A stretch of 33,079 nucleotides of DNA from Thiohalophilus thiocyanatoxydans. Its GTDB lineage: Bacteria > Pseudomonadota > Gammaproteobacteria > UBA6429 > Thiohalophilaceae. The position numbers and the translations under genes were made by a program. The DNA is taken from the NCBI RefSeq assembly GCF_004366735.1, contig NZ_SOQX01000002.1, positions 640,316 to 673,394 on the forward strand, written 5' to 3'. Numbering within the stretch: position 1 is the first letter of the stretch; the number at the start of each line of letters is the position of its first letter. This document shows positions 13,538 to 22,245 of the stretch, in pieces. The notes under the pieces are model-generated. The model ran no database searches, was not told the origin of the DNA, and saw nothing but the letters and a program-made list of their open reading frames with translations.

Positions 13538-13684
13538 TCAACAACGCCTATACGTGGTGTTTTGACCCTTACCGCACTTTCCACATGGCGGCAGACGGTC
13601 CGAAGCATCGTCGAGCCGAACGCTCCAGTCACAGTTGGTGCAGCAGTAACGACCGATTCCGGGTTTTTCTCCCACTTTGTACAT
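13538..13684 (-). CDS. Small zinc-ribbon protein (48 aa)
   Basis: A 48-residue protein with two cysteine pairs, YCCTNC (C14/C15 and C18) and LPPCGKCG (C34, C37), spaced as in a zinc ribbon; LPPCGKCG is typical of small zinc-ribbon proteins in proteobacteria. ATG 13684 is preceded by a strong GGAGGTGA box six bases upstream, a good sign of a real gene despite its length. A longer antiframe ORF covers the same DNA but lacks such an SD. Function is unknown; such proteins may bind nucleic acid or partner proteins. No attC-like site is obvious around it. Confidence 0.7.
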   Translation of the reverse strand: MYKVGEKPGIGRYCCTNCDWSVRLDDASDRLPPCGKCGKGQNTTYRRC

Positions 13685-13818
13685 ATTCTCACCTCCAGTA
13701 AGTTACGGATCCTGCCAGATTCACGGGGAATAAAAATTGAATTCTAATTTCCAGTGCAACACTTACAATACATTTTGACAAAGAAAATGGTGTTTTGTAG
13801 GTTGATTATATCTGCTTG

Positions 13819-14436
13819 TTACCCCTTTTCTTTTACGGCATCCACTTTTTCTATGAATTCTCGGATGGACAAGATTGCTGTTCCCTGACCACCAGGAATT
13901 CTCTCGATGGTGAATCTCGCATCCTCATACCCTTTGCTTGTATGGATTCTTATGCGGCAGTCTTTCGAATCCACCATACGCTCAAGGAGCGAATAAGGAA
14001 TAACAACTGTATTCTTGCTTTCCGTATAAATAGTTCGAGAAACTGAATTGTAGCCACTACTGTCAAGATTTGTTGGTTTGCCGGACGAGAACGACTTGAT
14101 ATCACCATCAATGTTTATCTCAACTCCACTTAGGCCAACATATGCGGCACCACTTCCTGATGTATTCGAACTATGGGACAGTACTAATGCAACATGCTCA
14201 GGTGCGTTACTTGACCAGCGCGCCCCTAATTTAACGCTATTCCCCCATGAGCTATCGGGATCATACAACCAGTTGGGTGACACCTCGACTATTGTAGCGT
14301 CGTCAAACGTCGATTTTTCCTGTTTTACTACGCCTAAACCTGCCATTTTAGAAGTCGCGTCAGCCATGCCAGCGCATCCCGAGAACGCAGGCACAATGGT
14401 GATTGCGAACAGTACTGGTAATATTCTTTCGAGCAT
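13819..14436 (-). CDS. Putative lipoprotein, unknown function
   Basis: A 205-aa protein. A type II signal (MLERILPVLFAITIVPAFSG followed by C) gives a lipobox AFSGC with Cys20, so it is likely membrane-anchored. The mature part is beta-rich and polar (SNAPEHVALVLSHSSNTSGS, TNLDSSGYNSVSRTIYTESK), with no recognised domain. The stop reads GGGTAACAAG, core-like for an attC, but no partner R' was found. It is isolated between the cassette block and the repeat block. The codon use and AT content are closer to the accessory block than to lysS. Confidence 0.7.
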   Translation of the reverse strand: MLERILPVLFAITIVPAFSGCAGMADATSKMAGLGVVKQEKSTFDDATIVEVSPNWLYDPDSSWGNSVKLGARWSSNAPEHVALVLSHSSNTSGSGAAYVGLSGVEINIDGDIKSFSSGKPTNLDSSGYNSVSRTIYTESKNTVVIPYSLLERMVDSKDCRIRIHTSKGYEDARFTIERIPGGQGTAILSIREFIEKVDAVKEKG

Positions 14437-14510
14437 TATATTTTCCTTATTTACAGAGCGAACTGTGATTTAGGCAGAATCTGTCTATTGCAGTAAAACA
14501 CAGAAATTAC

Positions 14511-14579
14511 CCCTGATATTAGCAAGCATTTTTCGGTTTTTCGACCGCACTACCCGGCTAATTTTCATGAATATCAGGG
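14511..14579. repeat. Short inverted-repeat element
   Basis: Arms CCCTGATATT (14511-14520) and AATATCAGGG (14570-14579) are perfect complements, with TTAGC/GCTAA extending the symmetry inside. The 49-bp centre is T-rich and non-coding. It could be a small MITE-like element or the leader of the lipoprotein gene. Confidence 0.5.
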
Positions 14580-14607
14580 TTTTCTGAATCGTATCTAGAG
14601 GGCTTGT

Positions 14608-14852
14608 GTCCCGTCAGACGCCGCCGAGCATCGCAGTGGAAGGAGGATTAGCCCGAAGGGTGCGCGCAGGGTGCCCTGACCCATCGGAGATGGGTAGGGT
14701 ACTCATAATGAAACCCGAAGGGGTTCTATGAGACAAGCCGCCACTCGCCAGTCGGCACACGGAGGTGCCGTCTGGCGAGCCCGACTGGAGCGAGAAGCGC
14801 AGGGAACCGGTTCAGCCATTGGAAATGGCTGAAGCGGCGGCGTCTTCGGGCG
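14608..14852 (+). repeat. Modular hairpin repeat, copy 1
   Basis: A GTCCCGTCAGACGCCGCCGA opening is followed by GGAAGGAGGATTAGCCCGAA, several hairpins (CCCATCGGAGATGGG; ACTCATAATGAAACCC..CTATGAG; CTCGCCAGTCGGCAC..GTGCCGTCTGGCGAG), GGAGCGAGAAGCGCAGGGAA and TTCAGCCATTGGAAATGGCTGAA. Copy 2 at 32811-32996 shares the frame but has a different first hairpin set. No protein is convincing. Strand is assigned by similarity of orientation only. Confidence 0.75.
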
Positions 14853-14920
14853 CGTTTTCTTTGGTTCGTTTCGTTGTCGCGTAACAACGAAATGAACCCG
14901 AGGCGCGCTGGCGGGTCAGC

Positions 14921-15186
14921 GCTTTCAAGATACAGCTTGCCCGGAGGGCGATCATTTAGAGAGGACTGGATGCTTGATCACCCCACCCTGGCCCTCCCCT
15001 TGGAGGGGAGGGAATATAGTCTGAGGTGCGAGAGCCCGCTTTCAAGATCAAGGGCGCCCGGAGGGCGATCATTTAGGAAGTAGATTTTTATCACCCCACC
15101 CTAGCCCTCCCCTTGGAGGGGAGGGAATAAAGTCTGAGGTGCGAGAGCCCGCTTTCAAAATTCAGCTCGCCCGAAGGGCGATCATT
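14921..15186. repeat. Tandem repeat of about 115 bp (two and a part units) abutting lysS
   Basis: Units begin GCTTTCAAGA at 14921, 15038 and 15151 (117 and 113 bp). Each has a GCCCGGAGGGC-type hairpin and GCGATCATTT. The first two also carry CACCCCACCCTGGCCCTCCC with GGAGGGGAGGG, linking them to the CCCTCCCC family seen at 122 and 1751 (opposite orientation). The third unit stops at the lysS stop codon, and its TCGCCCGAAGGGCGA hairpin could serve as the lysS terminator. Confidence 0.8.
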
Positions 15187-16704
15187 TCAGACATCCGGCC
15201 GCATGTGCGGAAACAACAACACGTCGCGGATCGAAGGGGAGTCGGTGAAGAGCATGACCAGGCGGTCTATGCCGATGCCCTCGCCCGCCGTGGGGGGCAT
15301 GCCGTGTTCCAGAGCCGTGACGTAGTCTTCGTCGAAGTACATCGCTTCCTCGTCGCCGGCTTCCTTCTCCTCGACCTGCTGGCGGAAGCGTTCGGCCTGG
15401 TCCTCGGCGTCGTTGAGCTCCGAGAAGCCATTGGCAATCTCGCGCCCGCCGACGAAGAATTCGAAACGGTCGGTGACGAAGGGATCGTTGTCGTTGCGTC
15501 GCGCCAGGGGGGAGACTTCGGTGGGATAGGCGGTGATGAAGGTCGGGTCCTTGAGGCGATGTTCGACCGTCTTCTCGAAGATCTCGATCTGCACCTTGCC
15601 CAGGCCGTAGCTCTCTTTGAGTTGAACGCCGAGGCGTTTGGCGTGGTCGCGGGCCGTGTCGAGATCGTCCAGATCGGCTTCGCTGATATCCGTATTGAAG
15701 TGCAGGATCGACTCTTTTACGCTCATGCGCGCGAAGGGCTTGCCGAAGTCGTATGCCTCGCCCTGATAGGTCACCAGCGTGTTACCGAGGACGGACTGGG
15801 CGGTGTCGCGCAGCATCGCTTCGGTGAGATCCATCAGATCGCGGTAGTCGGCATAGGCCTCGTAGAACTCGAGCATGGTGAACTCGGGATTGTGCCGGGT
15901 GGAGAGGCCTTCGTTACGGAAGTTGCGATTGATCTCGAACACCCGCTCGAAGCCGCCGACCACCAGGCGCTTGAGATAGAGCTCCGGGGCGATGCGCAGA
16001 TAGAGATCCATATCCAGCGCATTGTGATAGGTGGAAAACGGTTTGGCGGTGGCACCGCCGGGGATGACCTGCATCATCGGGGTTTCCACTTCCAGAAAAC
16101 CGCGCTGGATCAAAAATTCACGAATGTGGCTGATGATCTTCGAGCGAGTCTGGAAGGTGGTGCGCGACTCCTCGTTCATGATCAAATCGAGATAGCGCTG
16201 GCGATAGCGGGTCTCCTGATCGGCGAGGCCCTTGAACTTCTCCGGCAGGGGGCGCAGGGACTTGGTCAGCAGGCGAATGCTGTCCGCCTTGATGGACAGC
16301 TCGCCGGTGTTGGTTTTCATCAGCGTGCCTTCGGCACCGATGATGTCGCCCAGATCCCATTTTTTGAACTGCTCGTTGTAAATGCCTTCGGGCAGATCGT
16401 CGCGGCGTACGTAAAGCTGAATGCGGCCCGACATATCCTGCACGGTGCAAAAGCTCGCCTTGCCCATGATCCGACGCAGCATCATGCGCCCGGCCACCCT
16501 CACCCGCACCGGGTTGGCCTCCAGTTCCTCGGCACTCTTCTCGCCGTACTCGGCGTGCAACTCCCCGGCCACCACGTTGCGGCGAAAGTCGTTGGGAAAC
16601 GCCACGCCGGACTCACGTAACTCGCCCAGCTTGCGCCGCCGCTCGGCGATCAGCTTGTTCTCGTCGACGGGCTGTTCCGGTTGCTGCTCGTTGTTATCTG
16701 CCAT
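15187..16704 (-). CDS. lysS: Lysyl-tRNA synthetase (class II)
   Basis: A 505-aa class IIb synthetase charging tRNA-Lys. The N-terminal OB-fold anticodon-binding domain lies around residues 60-160 ([20 protein letters not shown]). The catalytic class II domain has motif 2 around [20 protein letters not shown] with the [17 protein letters not shown] signature, and motif 3 [20 protein letters not shown]. Length is equal to E. coli LysS (505). It is downstream of prfB, the standard gammaproteobacterial pair, with a 184-bp repeat-rich gap between. Confidence 0.97.
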   Translation of the reverse strand: MADNNEQQPEQPVDENKLIAERRRKLGELRESGVAFPNDFRRNVVAGELHAEYGEKSAEELEANPVRVRVAGRMMLRRIMGKASFCTVQDMSGRIQLYVRRDDLPEGIYNEQFKKWDLGDIIGAEGTLMKTNTGELSIKADSIRLLTKSLRPLPEKFKGLADQETRYRQRYLDLIMNEESRTTFQTRSKIISHIREFLIQRGFLEVETPMMQVIPGGATAKPFSTYHNALDMDLYLRIAPELYLKRLVVGGFERVFEINRNFRNEGLSTRHNPEFTMLEFYEAYADYRDLMDLTEAMLRDTAQSVLGNTLVTYQGEAYDFGKPFARMSVKESILHFNTDISEADLDDLDTARDHAKRLGVQLKESYGLGKVQIEIFEKTVEHRLKDPTFITAYPTEVSPLARRNDNDPFVTDRFEFFVGGREIANGFSELNDAEDQAERFRQQVEEKEAGDEEAMYFDEDYVTALEHGMPPTAGEGIGIDRLVMLFTDSPSIRDVLLFPHMRPDV

Positions 16705-16888
16705 GAGTTATCTCTTTGATCAATTTATTCACCACGAAGACACCAAGACACGAAGTAAACACAATTGTGTTATTAAATCCCCGTCAGGTGACCGCTTTGT
16801 GTTTAATGACTGGATTCCGATCGGAGCCTGTGCCGAAATGACAACTTGTTTTCCTCGTTACTCGTAACTCGTCCCTCGGCCCTGTTAT
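16705..16888. repeat. prfB-lysS gap with two degenerate repeats
   Basis: ACCACGAAGACACCAAGACACG lies at about 16732, and CTCGTTACTCGTAACTCGTC at about 16855-16875, just before the prfB stop. These match the repeat types at 29-46 and 199-229. No gene is seen. Confidence 0.6.
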
Positions 16889-17987
16889 TTATAAGCCACT
16901 TTTCAGACTGGCCTCGACGAACTGGTTCAGATCGCCGTCGAGCACGGCCTGGGTGTTGCTGGATTCGACGCCGGTGCGCAGGTCTTTGATGCGGGACTGG
17001 TCCAGGACGTAGGAGCGGATCTGGCTGCCCCAGCCGATGTCGGACTTGGACTCTTCCAGCACCTGTTTTTCGGCATTCTGTTTTTGCAGCTCCATCTCGT
17101 ACAACTTCGCCCTGAGCTGGTTCATCGCGTGATCCTTGTTCTGGTGCTGGGAGCGTCCGCTCTGGCACTGGACGACGATGCCGGTCGGTTCGTGGGTGAT
17201 GCGCACCGCCGAGTCGGTCCGGTTGACGTGCTGGCCACCGGCACCGGAGGCGCGGTAGGTATCGATACGCAGATCGGAGGGGTTGATATCGACCTCGATC
17301 GACTCATCCACTTCCGGATAAACGAATACCGAGGCAAACGAGGTGTGGCGACGATTGCCCGAATCAAACGGCGACTTGCGCACCAGGCGGTGCACGCCGG
17401 TTTCGGTGCGCAGCCAGCCGTAGGCGTATTCGCCGCTGAACTTGACGGTAGCGCTTTTGATGCCGGCCACATCGCCTTCGGAGACTTCGATCAGTTCGGT
17501 GGTAAAACCGGCGTTCTCGCCCCAGCGCAGGTACATGCGCAGCAGGATGTTGGCCCAGTCCTGCGCCTCGGTGCCACCGGAGCCGGCCTGGATATCGATA
17601 AAGGCGTTCTTGGCGTCCATCGGCCCGGAGAACATGCGCTGGAACTCCAGCCGTTCGAGATGTTTCTCCTGCTCGTCCAGATCCGCGACAACCGCATTGA
17701 CCGTGGCTTCATCCTGTTCCTCAATGGCCATCTCCAGCAGTTCGCCGGCCTCGTTGAGATGCTGGCTCAGGTCGGTGATGGTCTCGACGATCTTTTCCAG
17801 ATGCGCCCGCTCGCGGCCCAGTTCCTGGGCATGCTCGGGATTGTTCCAGATAGCCGGGTCTTCGAGCTCCCGGGTGACCTCAGTCAGCCGTTCCTGTTTG
17901 GTATCGAAGTCAAAGATACCCCCTCAGGGCTTCGAGTCGCCCTTGCATGTCCTTGATACGGGTCTGGATTGCGTTGACTTCCAACAT
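16889..17987 (-). CDS. prfB: Peptide chain release factor 2 (programmed +1 frameshift)
   Basis: RF2, which releases nascent chains at UGA and UAA. The first 25 codons ([20 protein letters not shown], then LRGYL) run from ATG 17987 to an in-frame UGA at 17910-17912. After a +1 shift the second frame gives 340 more residues, total 365, identical in length to E. coli RF2. The stop-recognition SPF tripeptide is in [11 protein letters not shown], the catalytic GGQ in [17 protein letters not shown] frame called only from 17731 would lack the N-terminal domain. The gene autoregulates: low RF2 favours the shift. Confidence 0.97.
17910..17929 (-). promoter_or_regulatory. prfB: RF2 programmed +1 frameshift site
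   Basis: The minus strand reads AGGGGGTATCTTTGAC: an internal SD-like AGGGGG, then CTT followed by TGA C, the canonical shift site. The tRNA on CTT slips to TTT and reading resumes at GAC. Every expected element is present. Confidence 0.97.
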
Positions 17988-18057
17988 ATTGATAAACCAC
18001 CGGAAAATGTGAAGCGCGTATGATACACGAATTCCCTGGCCTAAGCGATGGAGGGAT

Positions 18058-19797
18058 CTACGCGATGGGACGCAGATAGCGCACCAGCAGTTGCAGGCTG
18101 CGCTGGCCGCGGTACTCGTTGACGTCCAGCTGATAGACCAGCTCGACCCGGCTGACCTCGGCCGGCCAGTCGTGATCCACGTGGTTGAAGGCGATGGCGT
18201 CGAACACCCGCTCCGGGGCCCCGGGATGGCGCAGCACCATTTTCAGATGATGCTCGCCGACGATACGCCGCTGCACCAGCTCGAACTCGCCATCGAACAG
18301 CGGCTCCTCGAAACCCTGCCCCCAGGGGCCCGCCTGGCGGATCGCCTCGGCCAGCTCCAGAGTCATCTCCTCGGCCGCCAGCGGCCCGTCACTGAAATGC
18401 TCGCCGCACAGCTCGGCTTCATCGAGATGGCGACGCACCTCCGTATCGAAGGCCTCGGCAAAGGTCTCAAAGTGTTCGCGCGGCAGACTCAGCCCGGCGG
18501 CCATGGCGTGGCCGCCGAACTTGCTGATCAGATCGGGATGGCGGGTGGCGACCGCATCCAGGGCATCGCGAATGTGCAGGCCGCGCACCGAGCGGGCCGA
18601 GCCCTTGATCGCGCCGTTGGCGGTGGCGGCGAAGGCGATGACCGGGCGATGGACCTGCTCCTTGACCCGCGAGGCGAGGATCCCGACCACCCCTTCGTGC
18701 CAGTTCTCATCGAACAGGCAGAGCCCGTGCGGCAGGTTCGCCTCATCCAGCTGCATGTTATCCAGCAGCTGCAGGGCATCCTGCTTCATCTCCGCCTCGA
18801 CACCGCGGCGCTCGCGATTCAGGTTATCCAGTTGTTGCGCCAGCTCACGGGCTTTTTGTTCGTTCTCGGCCAACAGACATTCGATCCCGTGCGACATGTC
18901 ATCCATGCGCCCGGCCGCGTTGAGTCGCGGGGCGATGAAAAAACCGATATCACTGGCACTCAGTCGTTCGGCCGTGCGCCCGGCCACCTCGATCAGGGCG
19001 CGGATCCCGGGCCGCGCCTGACCGGCACGCATGCGCGACAACCCCTGCGCGACCAGGATGCGGTTGTTGCGATCCAGCGGTACCAGATCGGCCACCGTAC
19101 CCAGCGCGACCAGATCCAGGTATTGCGCCAGATTGGGCTGCTCGAGGCCCTGTTGTTCGAACCAGTTCATCTCCCGCAAGCGCGCCCGCAAGGCCATCAA
19201 CAGATAGAACATCACCCCGACCCCGGGCAGTGCCTTGCTGGGAAAGCGGTCGTCCGGCTGGTTGGGATTGAGGATCGCCTCGGCCGCCGGCAACTGTTCC
19301 CCGGCCAGATGGTGATCGGTGATCAACACCTTGATGCCCTGCGCGTTGGCCGCCTCCACCCCGGCAAGACTGGCGATGCCGTTGTCCACGGTGATAATCA
19401 GATCCGGCCGGTACTCACGTGCCACCTCGACGATCTCGGGGGTGAGGCCGTAACCGAACTTGAAGCGGTTGGGGACCAGATAATCGATCTGTTTGAGGCC
19501 CATCGCCTGCAACGCGGCGACGGCCAGTGCGGTGCTGGTCGCCCCGTCGGCATCGAAGTCACCGACGATCAACACCCGTTGCTGTTGTTGCAGTGCCGCG
19601 ATCAACAGATCGACGGCACGATCGATGTCCCGCAGCTGTTGATAGGGCAACAGCTTTTGCAGCTCGTATTGCAGCTCATCGGCATCACGCACCGCCCGCG
19701 CGGCAAACACTCGCGCCAGAACCGGATGCAGATCATCGGCCAACTGCGGCATCTCATCCGGCAACGAACGGCGCCGGATATGCTGATCAAACCCCAT
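18058..19797 (-). CDS. recJ: Single-strand DNA exonuclease RecJ
   Basis: A 579-aa 5'-3' ssDNA exonuclease of the DHH superfamily, used in recombination and mismatch repair. Motifs include DFDADGATSTALA, LIITVDNGIASL, VLITDHHLAGEQLP (the DHH), and in DHHA1 SKFGGHAMAAGLSL, followed by a C-terminal OB-fold region. Length matches E. coli RecJ (577). Its start overlaps the upstream gene by 11 bp, indicating co-transcription with it. Confidence 0.96.
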   Translation of the reverse strand: MGFDQHIRRRSLPDEMPQLADDLHPVLARVFAARAVRDADELQYELQKLLPYQQLRDIDRAVDLLIAALQQQQRVLIVGDFDADGATSTALAVAALQAMGLKQIDYLVPNRFKFGYGLTPEIVEVAREYRPDLIITVDNGIASLAGVEAANAQGIKVLITDHHLAGEQLPAAEAILNPNQPDDRFPSKALPGVGVMFYLLMALRARLREMNWFEQQGLEQPNLAQYLDLVALGTVADLVPLDRNNRILVAQGLSRMRAGQARPGIRALIEVAGRTAERLSASDIGFFIAPRLNAAGRMDDMSHGIECLLAENEQKARELAQQLDNLNRERRGVEAEMKQDALQLLDNMQLDEANLPHGLCLFDENWHEGVVGILASRVKEQVHRPVIAFAATANGAIKGSARSVRGLHIRDALDAVATRHPDLISKFGGHAMAAGLSLPREHFETFAEAFDTEVRRHLDEAELCGEHFSDGPLAAEEMTLELAEAIRQAGPWGQGFEEPLFDGEFELVQRRIVGEHHLKMVLRHPGAPERVFDAIAFNHVDHDWPAEVSRVELVYQLDVNEYRGQRSLQLLVRYLRPIA

Positions 19798-20836
19798 CGC
19801 TTACCCACCTGGCCAACGGCCGACGACGGCGCCACCAGCGGCGTAACGTATGTCTGGTTAATTGATAGCGTTTGCCATCTGCGGGTAACAGCGTCAGGCG
19901 TTGATAACGGTTTTGCTGCAGCCCCGCCAGCAACGGTTGCAGCCACAAAGCCTGGAACTGTTGCACGGCCGCCACCCAGGCGAAGGGATCCTGCTCGCGT
20001 AACGGTTGAAGGCAATCCTCGATGTGGAACAACACTTCGCCCTCGCAATCCTGCAGCAACGTCTCGACCGATTCGGGCAAATCGTCGCTGGCGACATCAT
20101 GAAAGCGGGCCAGCGCATCCAGCAGCCAGTCGTCGGTATAGATCTGTTGCCAGTGCACGGAAGATTGTTCAGGCTGATGGCCTCCGCCCCACAACCACAG
20201 GCTGTTGACAGTCAGACGCCCTTCGGCCTCGCGCTGCTGATTGACCGGGTGATCGTAAAGCAGCATCTGAACCTCGTTCATCAATCGACGCCACTCGGCG
20301 GCCGAGTTACCGCGCGGCAGATGGGGATCGATATCCTGCAGAAGGAGTGACGGCAAGGGTGAGGTCTGAAGTTCGGGGGCGGTGGATAAACTCAGATACC
20401 AGTGATGGGGCTGGCCCATGACCAGCTGCAAACCGTCCTGGTGAAGATGTTGATTGATACTCTCGACAAGCTGTTGCGCCTCATCCGCATCCAGGCGCAA
20501 TGCCTGATGCGCGCGTAACACCGCGCTGGTCATATCCGCCTGCAGATGCACCGGATCGGCCCGCAGGCAGAAGTTGTCCAGTTGCAGCTGCTGCACCGAC
20601 TGGCAAATGGCCGCCGCGGGATAATCGCCGGTTGAATCGGGCTCGATACCGAACAGCTGAAACAGCCCGGCGTACGCATCACGAATCGGATCGGGGGTTA
20701 TATCGGCGCGGGACAGTGCCTTTTCCAGCGAAGTGAAGTCCGGCAAGTCAGCAGACGACAATTGTGACAGTATCGGCTGCGGCCCCAGCAGGCCGGGCAC
20801 AAAGACGGTAAGATCAAGTCGTGAGTCGTCAGTCAT
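19787..20836 (-). CDS. Uncharacterised protein resembling COG4255 (phosphatase/mutase-like)
   Basis: A 349-aa cytoplasmic protein. The N-terminal TVFVPGLLGPQ, the mid-protein WRRLMNEVQMLLYDHPVNQQ and SLWLWGGGHQP are features I associate with a gammaproteobacterial family annotated as COG4255 or phosphoglycerate-mutase-like and usually found beside recJ; I am not certain of the name. There is no signal peptide. The C-terminus is basic (LRRWWRRRRPLARW). It overlaps recJ. No biochemical function can be assigned from sequence. Confidence 0.6.
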   Translation of the reverse strand: MTDDSRLDLTVFVPGLLGPQPILSQLSSADLPDFTSLEKALSRADITPDPIRDAYAGLFQLFGIEPDSTGDYPAAAICQSVQQLQLDNFCLRADPVHLQADMTSAVLRAHQALRLDADEAQQLVESINQHLHQDGLQLVMGQPHHWYLSLSTAPELQTSPLPSLLLQDIDPHLPRGNSAAEWRRLMNEVQMLLYDHPVNQQREAEGRLTVNSLWLWGGGHQPEQSSVHWQQIYTDDWLLDALARFHDVASDDLPESVETLLQDCEGEVLFHIEDCLQPLREQDPFAWVAAVQQFQALWLQPLLAGLQQNRYQRLTLLPADGKRYQLTRHTLRRWWRRRRPLARWVSDGV

Positions 20837-20952
20837 AAGTCCTGAATCTCAAGTCGCAAGTCGCAAGTCTGAAACCCGGGACGGCAGTCGATTTCAGACT
20901 TCCGATTTCCGATTGATAACTGCCGACTGTCAACTGCCCTCTGCCAACTTTC
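20837..20952. repeat. Degenerate AAGTCGC/GACTTCC repeats between thrC and the COG4255-like gene
   Basis: About 110 bp of low-complexity DNA: CAAGTCGCAAGTCGCAAGTC near 20850, then TTCAGACTTCCGATTTCCGA and ACTGCCGACTGTCAACTGCC. The period is about 7-8 bp. It is non-coding and reaches almost to the thrC stop (20953). Confidence 0.6.
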
Positions 20953-22029
20953 TTATTCCATATTCGCCAGAATCGCCTTCTTGACCTCGTCCAGCGTGGC
21001 ATCGACGGCCTGGACCGCCGTGCTCTGCTGGATGGCGATATCCGGATCCTTCAGACCGTGACCGGTCAGGGTGCAGACGATCTTGCTGCCCTCGGGGATC
21101 TTGCCGCTTTGAATATCCCGCATGGCCCCGGCCAGTGAGGTGGCGGAAGCCGGTTCGCAGAACACGCCCTCTTTTTCGGCCAGCAGTTTTTGCGCGGCCA
21201 GGATCTCGTCGTCGGAACATTCGTCGAACCAGCCTTTGGACTCTTCATGAACTTTCCAGGCCTTGTCCCAGCTTTGCGGATGGCCGATGCGAATCGCGGT
21301 GGCGACGGTGTCGGGATCGTCGACCATCTTGCCGCGCATAAAGGGCGCCGAGCCGCTGGCCTGATAACCGACCATGCGCGGCAGCGTGTTGACGATGCCG
21401 TTTTCGTGATACTCGCTGTAGCCCATCCAGTGCGCGGTGATGTTGCCGGCGTTGCCCACCGGAATGCAGTGGAAGTCCGGCACGCTGCCCAGCTCTTCGA
21501 CGATTTCAAACGCGGCGGTCTTCTGCCCCTGCAGCCGATAGGGGTTGATGGAGTTGACGATGGTCACCGGTGCCTCGGCACCGACTTCCTTGACCAGCTG
21601 CATGCCTTCATCGAAGTTGCCCTTGATCTGGATAACCGTGGCGCCGTGCATCATCGCCTGGGCCAGCTTGCCCAGGGCGATCTTGCCGTCGGGGATCAAC
21701 ACAAACGCGGTAATCCCGGCGCGCGCGGCATAGGCCGCCGCCGAAGCCGATGTGTTGCCGGTGGAGGCACAGATGATCGCCTTGCTGCCCTCTTCCACCG
21801 CCTTGGTCACCGCCATGGTCATGCCACGATCCTTGAACGATCCGGTGGGGTTTAACCCTTCGTACTTGACGTAGATATCGATGTCCTTGCCCAGCACCCG
21901 GGGGATGTTGTTCAGGCGAATCAGCGGTGTATTGCCCTCGCCCAGGCTGATGATACGGGTGTCATCATGCACCGGCAGGCGGTCGCGGTACTTGTCAATC
22001 AAACCGGTATAACGGGTACGAAATGGCAT
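20953..22029 (-). CDS. thrC: Threonine synthase
   Basis: A 358-aa PLP enzyme converting O-phospho-homoserine to threonine, last step of the pathway. The PLP lysine is in TGSFKDRGMTMAVTKA. Other landmarks are ASTGNTSASAAAYAARAG (phosphate-binding loop region) and CTLTGHGLKDPD near the C-terminus. ATG 22029 is the family start with GGAG upstream; the frame stays open for 46 more codons but that part is intergenic repeat. It lies downstream of hom, as expected for the threonine branch. Length fits the shorter bacterial class of ThrC (about 350-360 aa). Confidence 0.96.
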   Translation of the reverse strand: MPFRTRYTGLIDKYRDRLPVHDDTRIISLGEGNTPLIRLNNIPRVLGKDIDIYVKYEGLNPTGSFKDRGMTMAVTKAVEEGSKAIICASTGNTSASAAAYAARAGITAFVLIPDGKIALGKLAQAMMHGATVIQIKGNFDEGMQLVKEVGAEAPVTIVNSINPYRLQGQKTAAFEIVEELGSVPDFHCIPVGNAGNITAHWMGYSEYHENGIVNTLPRMVGYQASGSAPFMRGKMVDDPDTVATAIRIGHPQSWDKAWKVHEESKGWFDECSDDEILAAQKLLAEKEGVFCEPASATSLAGAMRDIQSGKIPEGSKIVCTLTGHGLKDPDIAIQQSTAVQAVDATLDEVKKAILANME

Positions 22030-22056
22030 GGTTTCATTTCTCCAGGGTTTTAAATT

Positions 22057-22227
22057 TTTACCGCAGAGACGCAGAGGACTCAGAGTTATAATTGATCTTG
22101 TATTGTGGGAGGCGATTTTATCGGCGACTGGCCTGGCGTTAAGCAAAAAGTCACGGCTGCCCCCCACATAAACTTGTAACAGTTATAAACTTATTAATCT
22201 CTGCGCTCTCTGCGTCTCTGCGGTAAA
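22057..22227. repeat. Inverted repeat element between hom and thrC
   Basis: Perfect 20-bp arms TTTACCGCAGAGACGCAGAG (22057-22076) and its complement (22208-22227) enclose about 130 bp of AT-richer non-coding DNA. Arms contain the CGCAGAG repeat seen in other bacterial intergenic tracts. It may be a MITE-like element or a paired repeat that folds in the transcript. Confidence 0.7.
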
Positions 22228-22245
22228 TTTATATATTTCAATTCT

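Noticed and set aside
13453-13692. 79-codon minus-strand frame
   Set aside because: It overlaps the zinc-ribbon gene in another frame, runs through the REP palindrome and has no domain.
13800-13830. GGGTAACAAG after the lipoprotein gene as another attC core
   Set aside because: No partner R' core or hairpin within 150 bp, so it is not counted as a site.
14874-15083. 69-codon plus-strand frame
   Set aside because: It is encoded by the tandem repeat, with repeated peptide LxGGRSFR.
12520-15186. Search for an integron integrase beside the array
   Set aside because: No tyrosine-recombinase-like frame in this stretch or on the array's left side; the array is called integrase-less within the window.
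15139-16620. 493-codon open frame on the plus strand
   Set aside because: It is opposite lysS, and its start is in the tandem repeat.
18091-20208. 705-codon open frame on the plus strand
   Set aside because: It is antisense to recJ and its upstream neighbour, both with clear motifs; this is a GC-rich antiframe.
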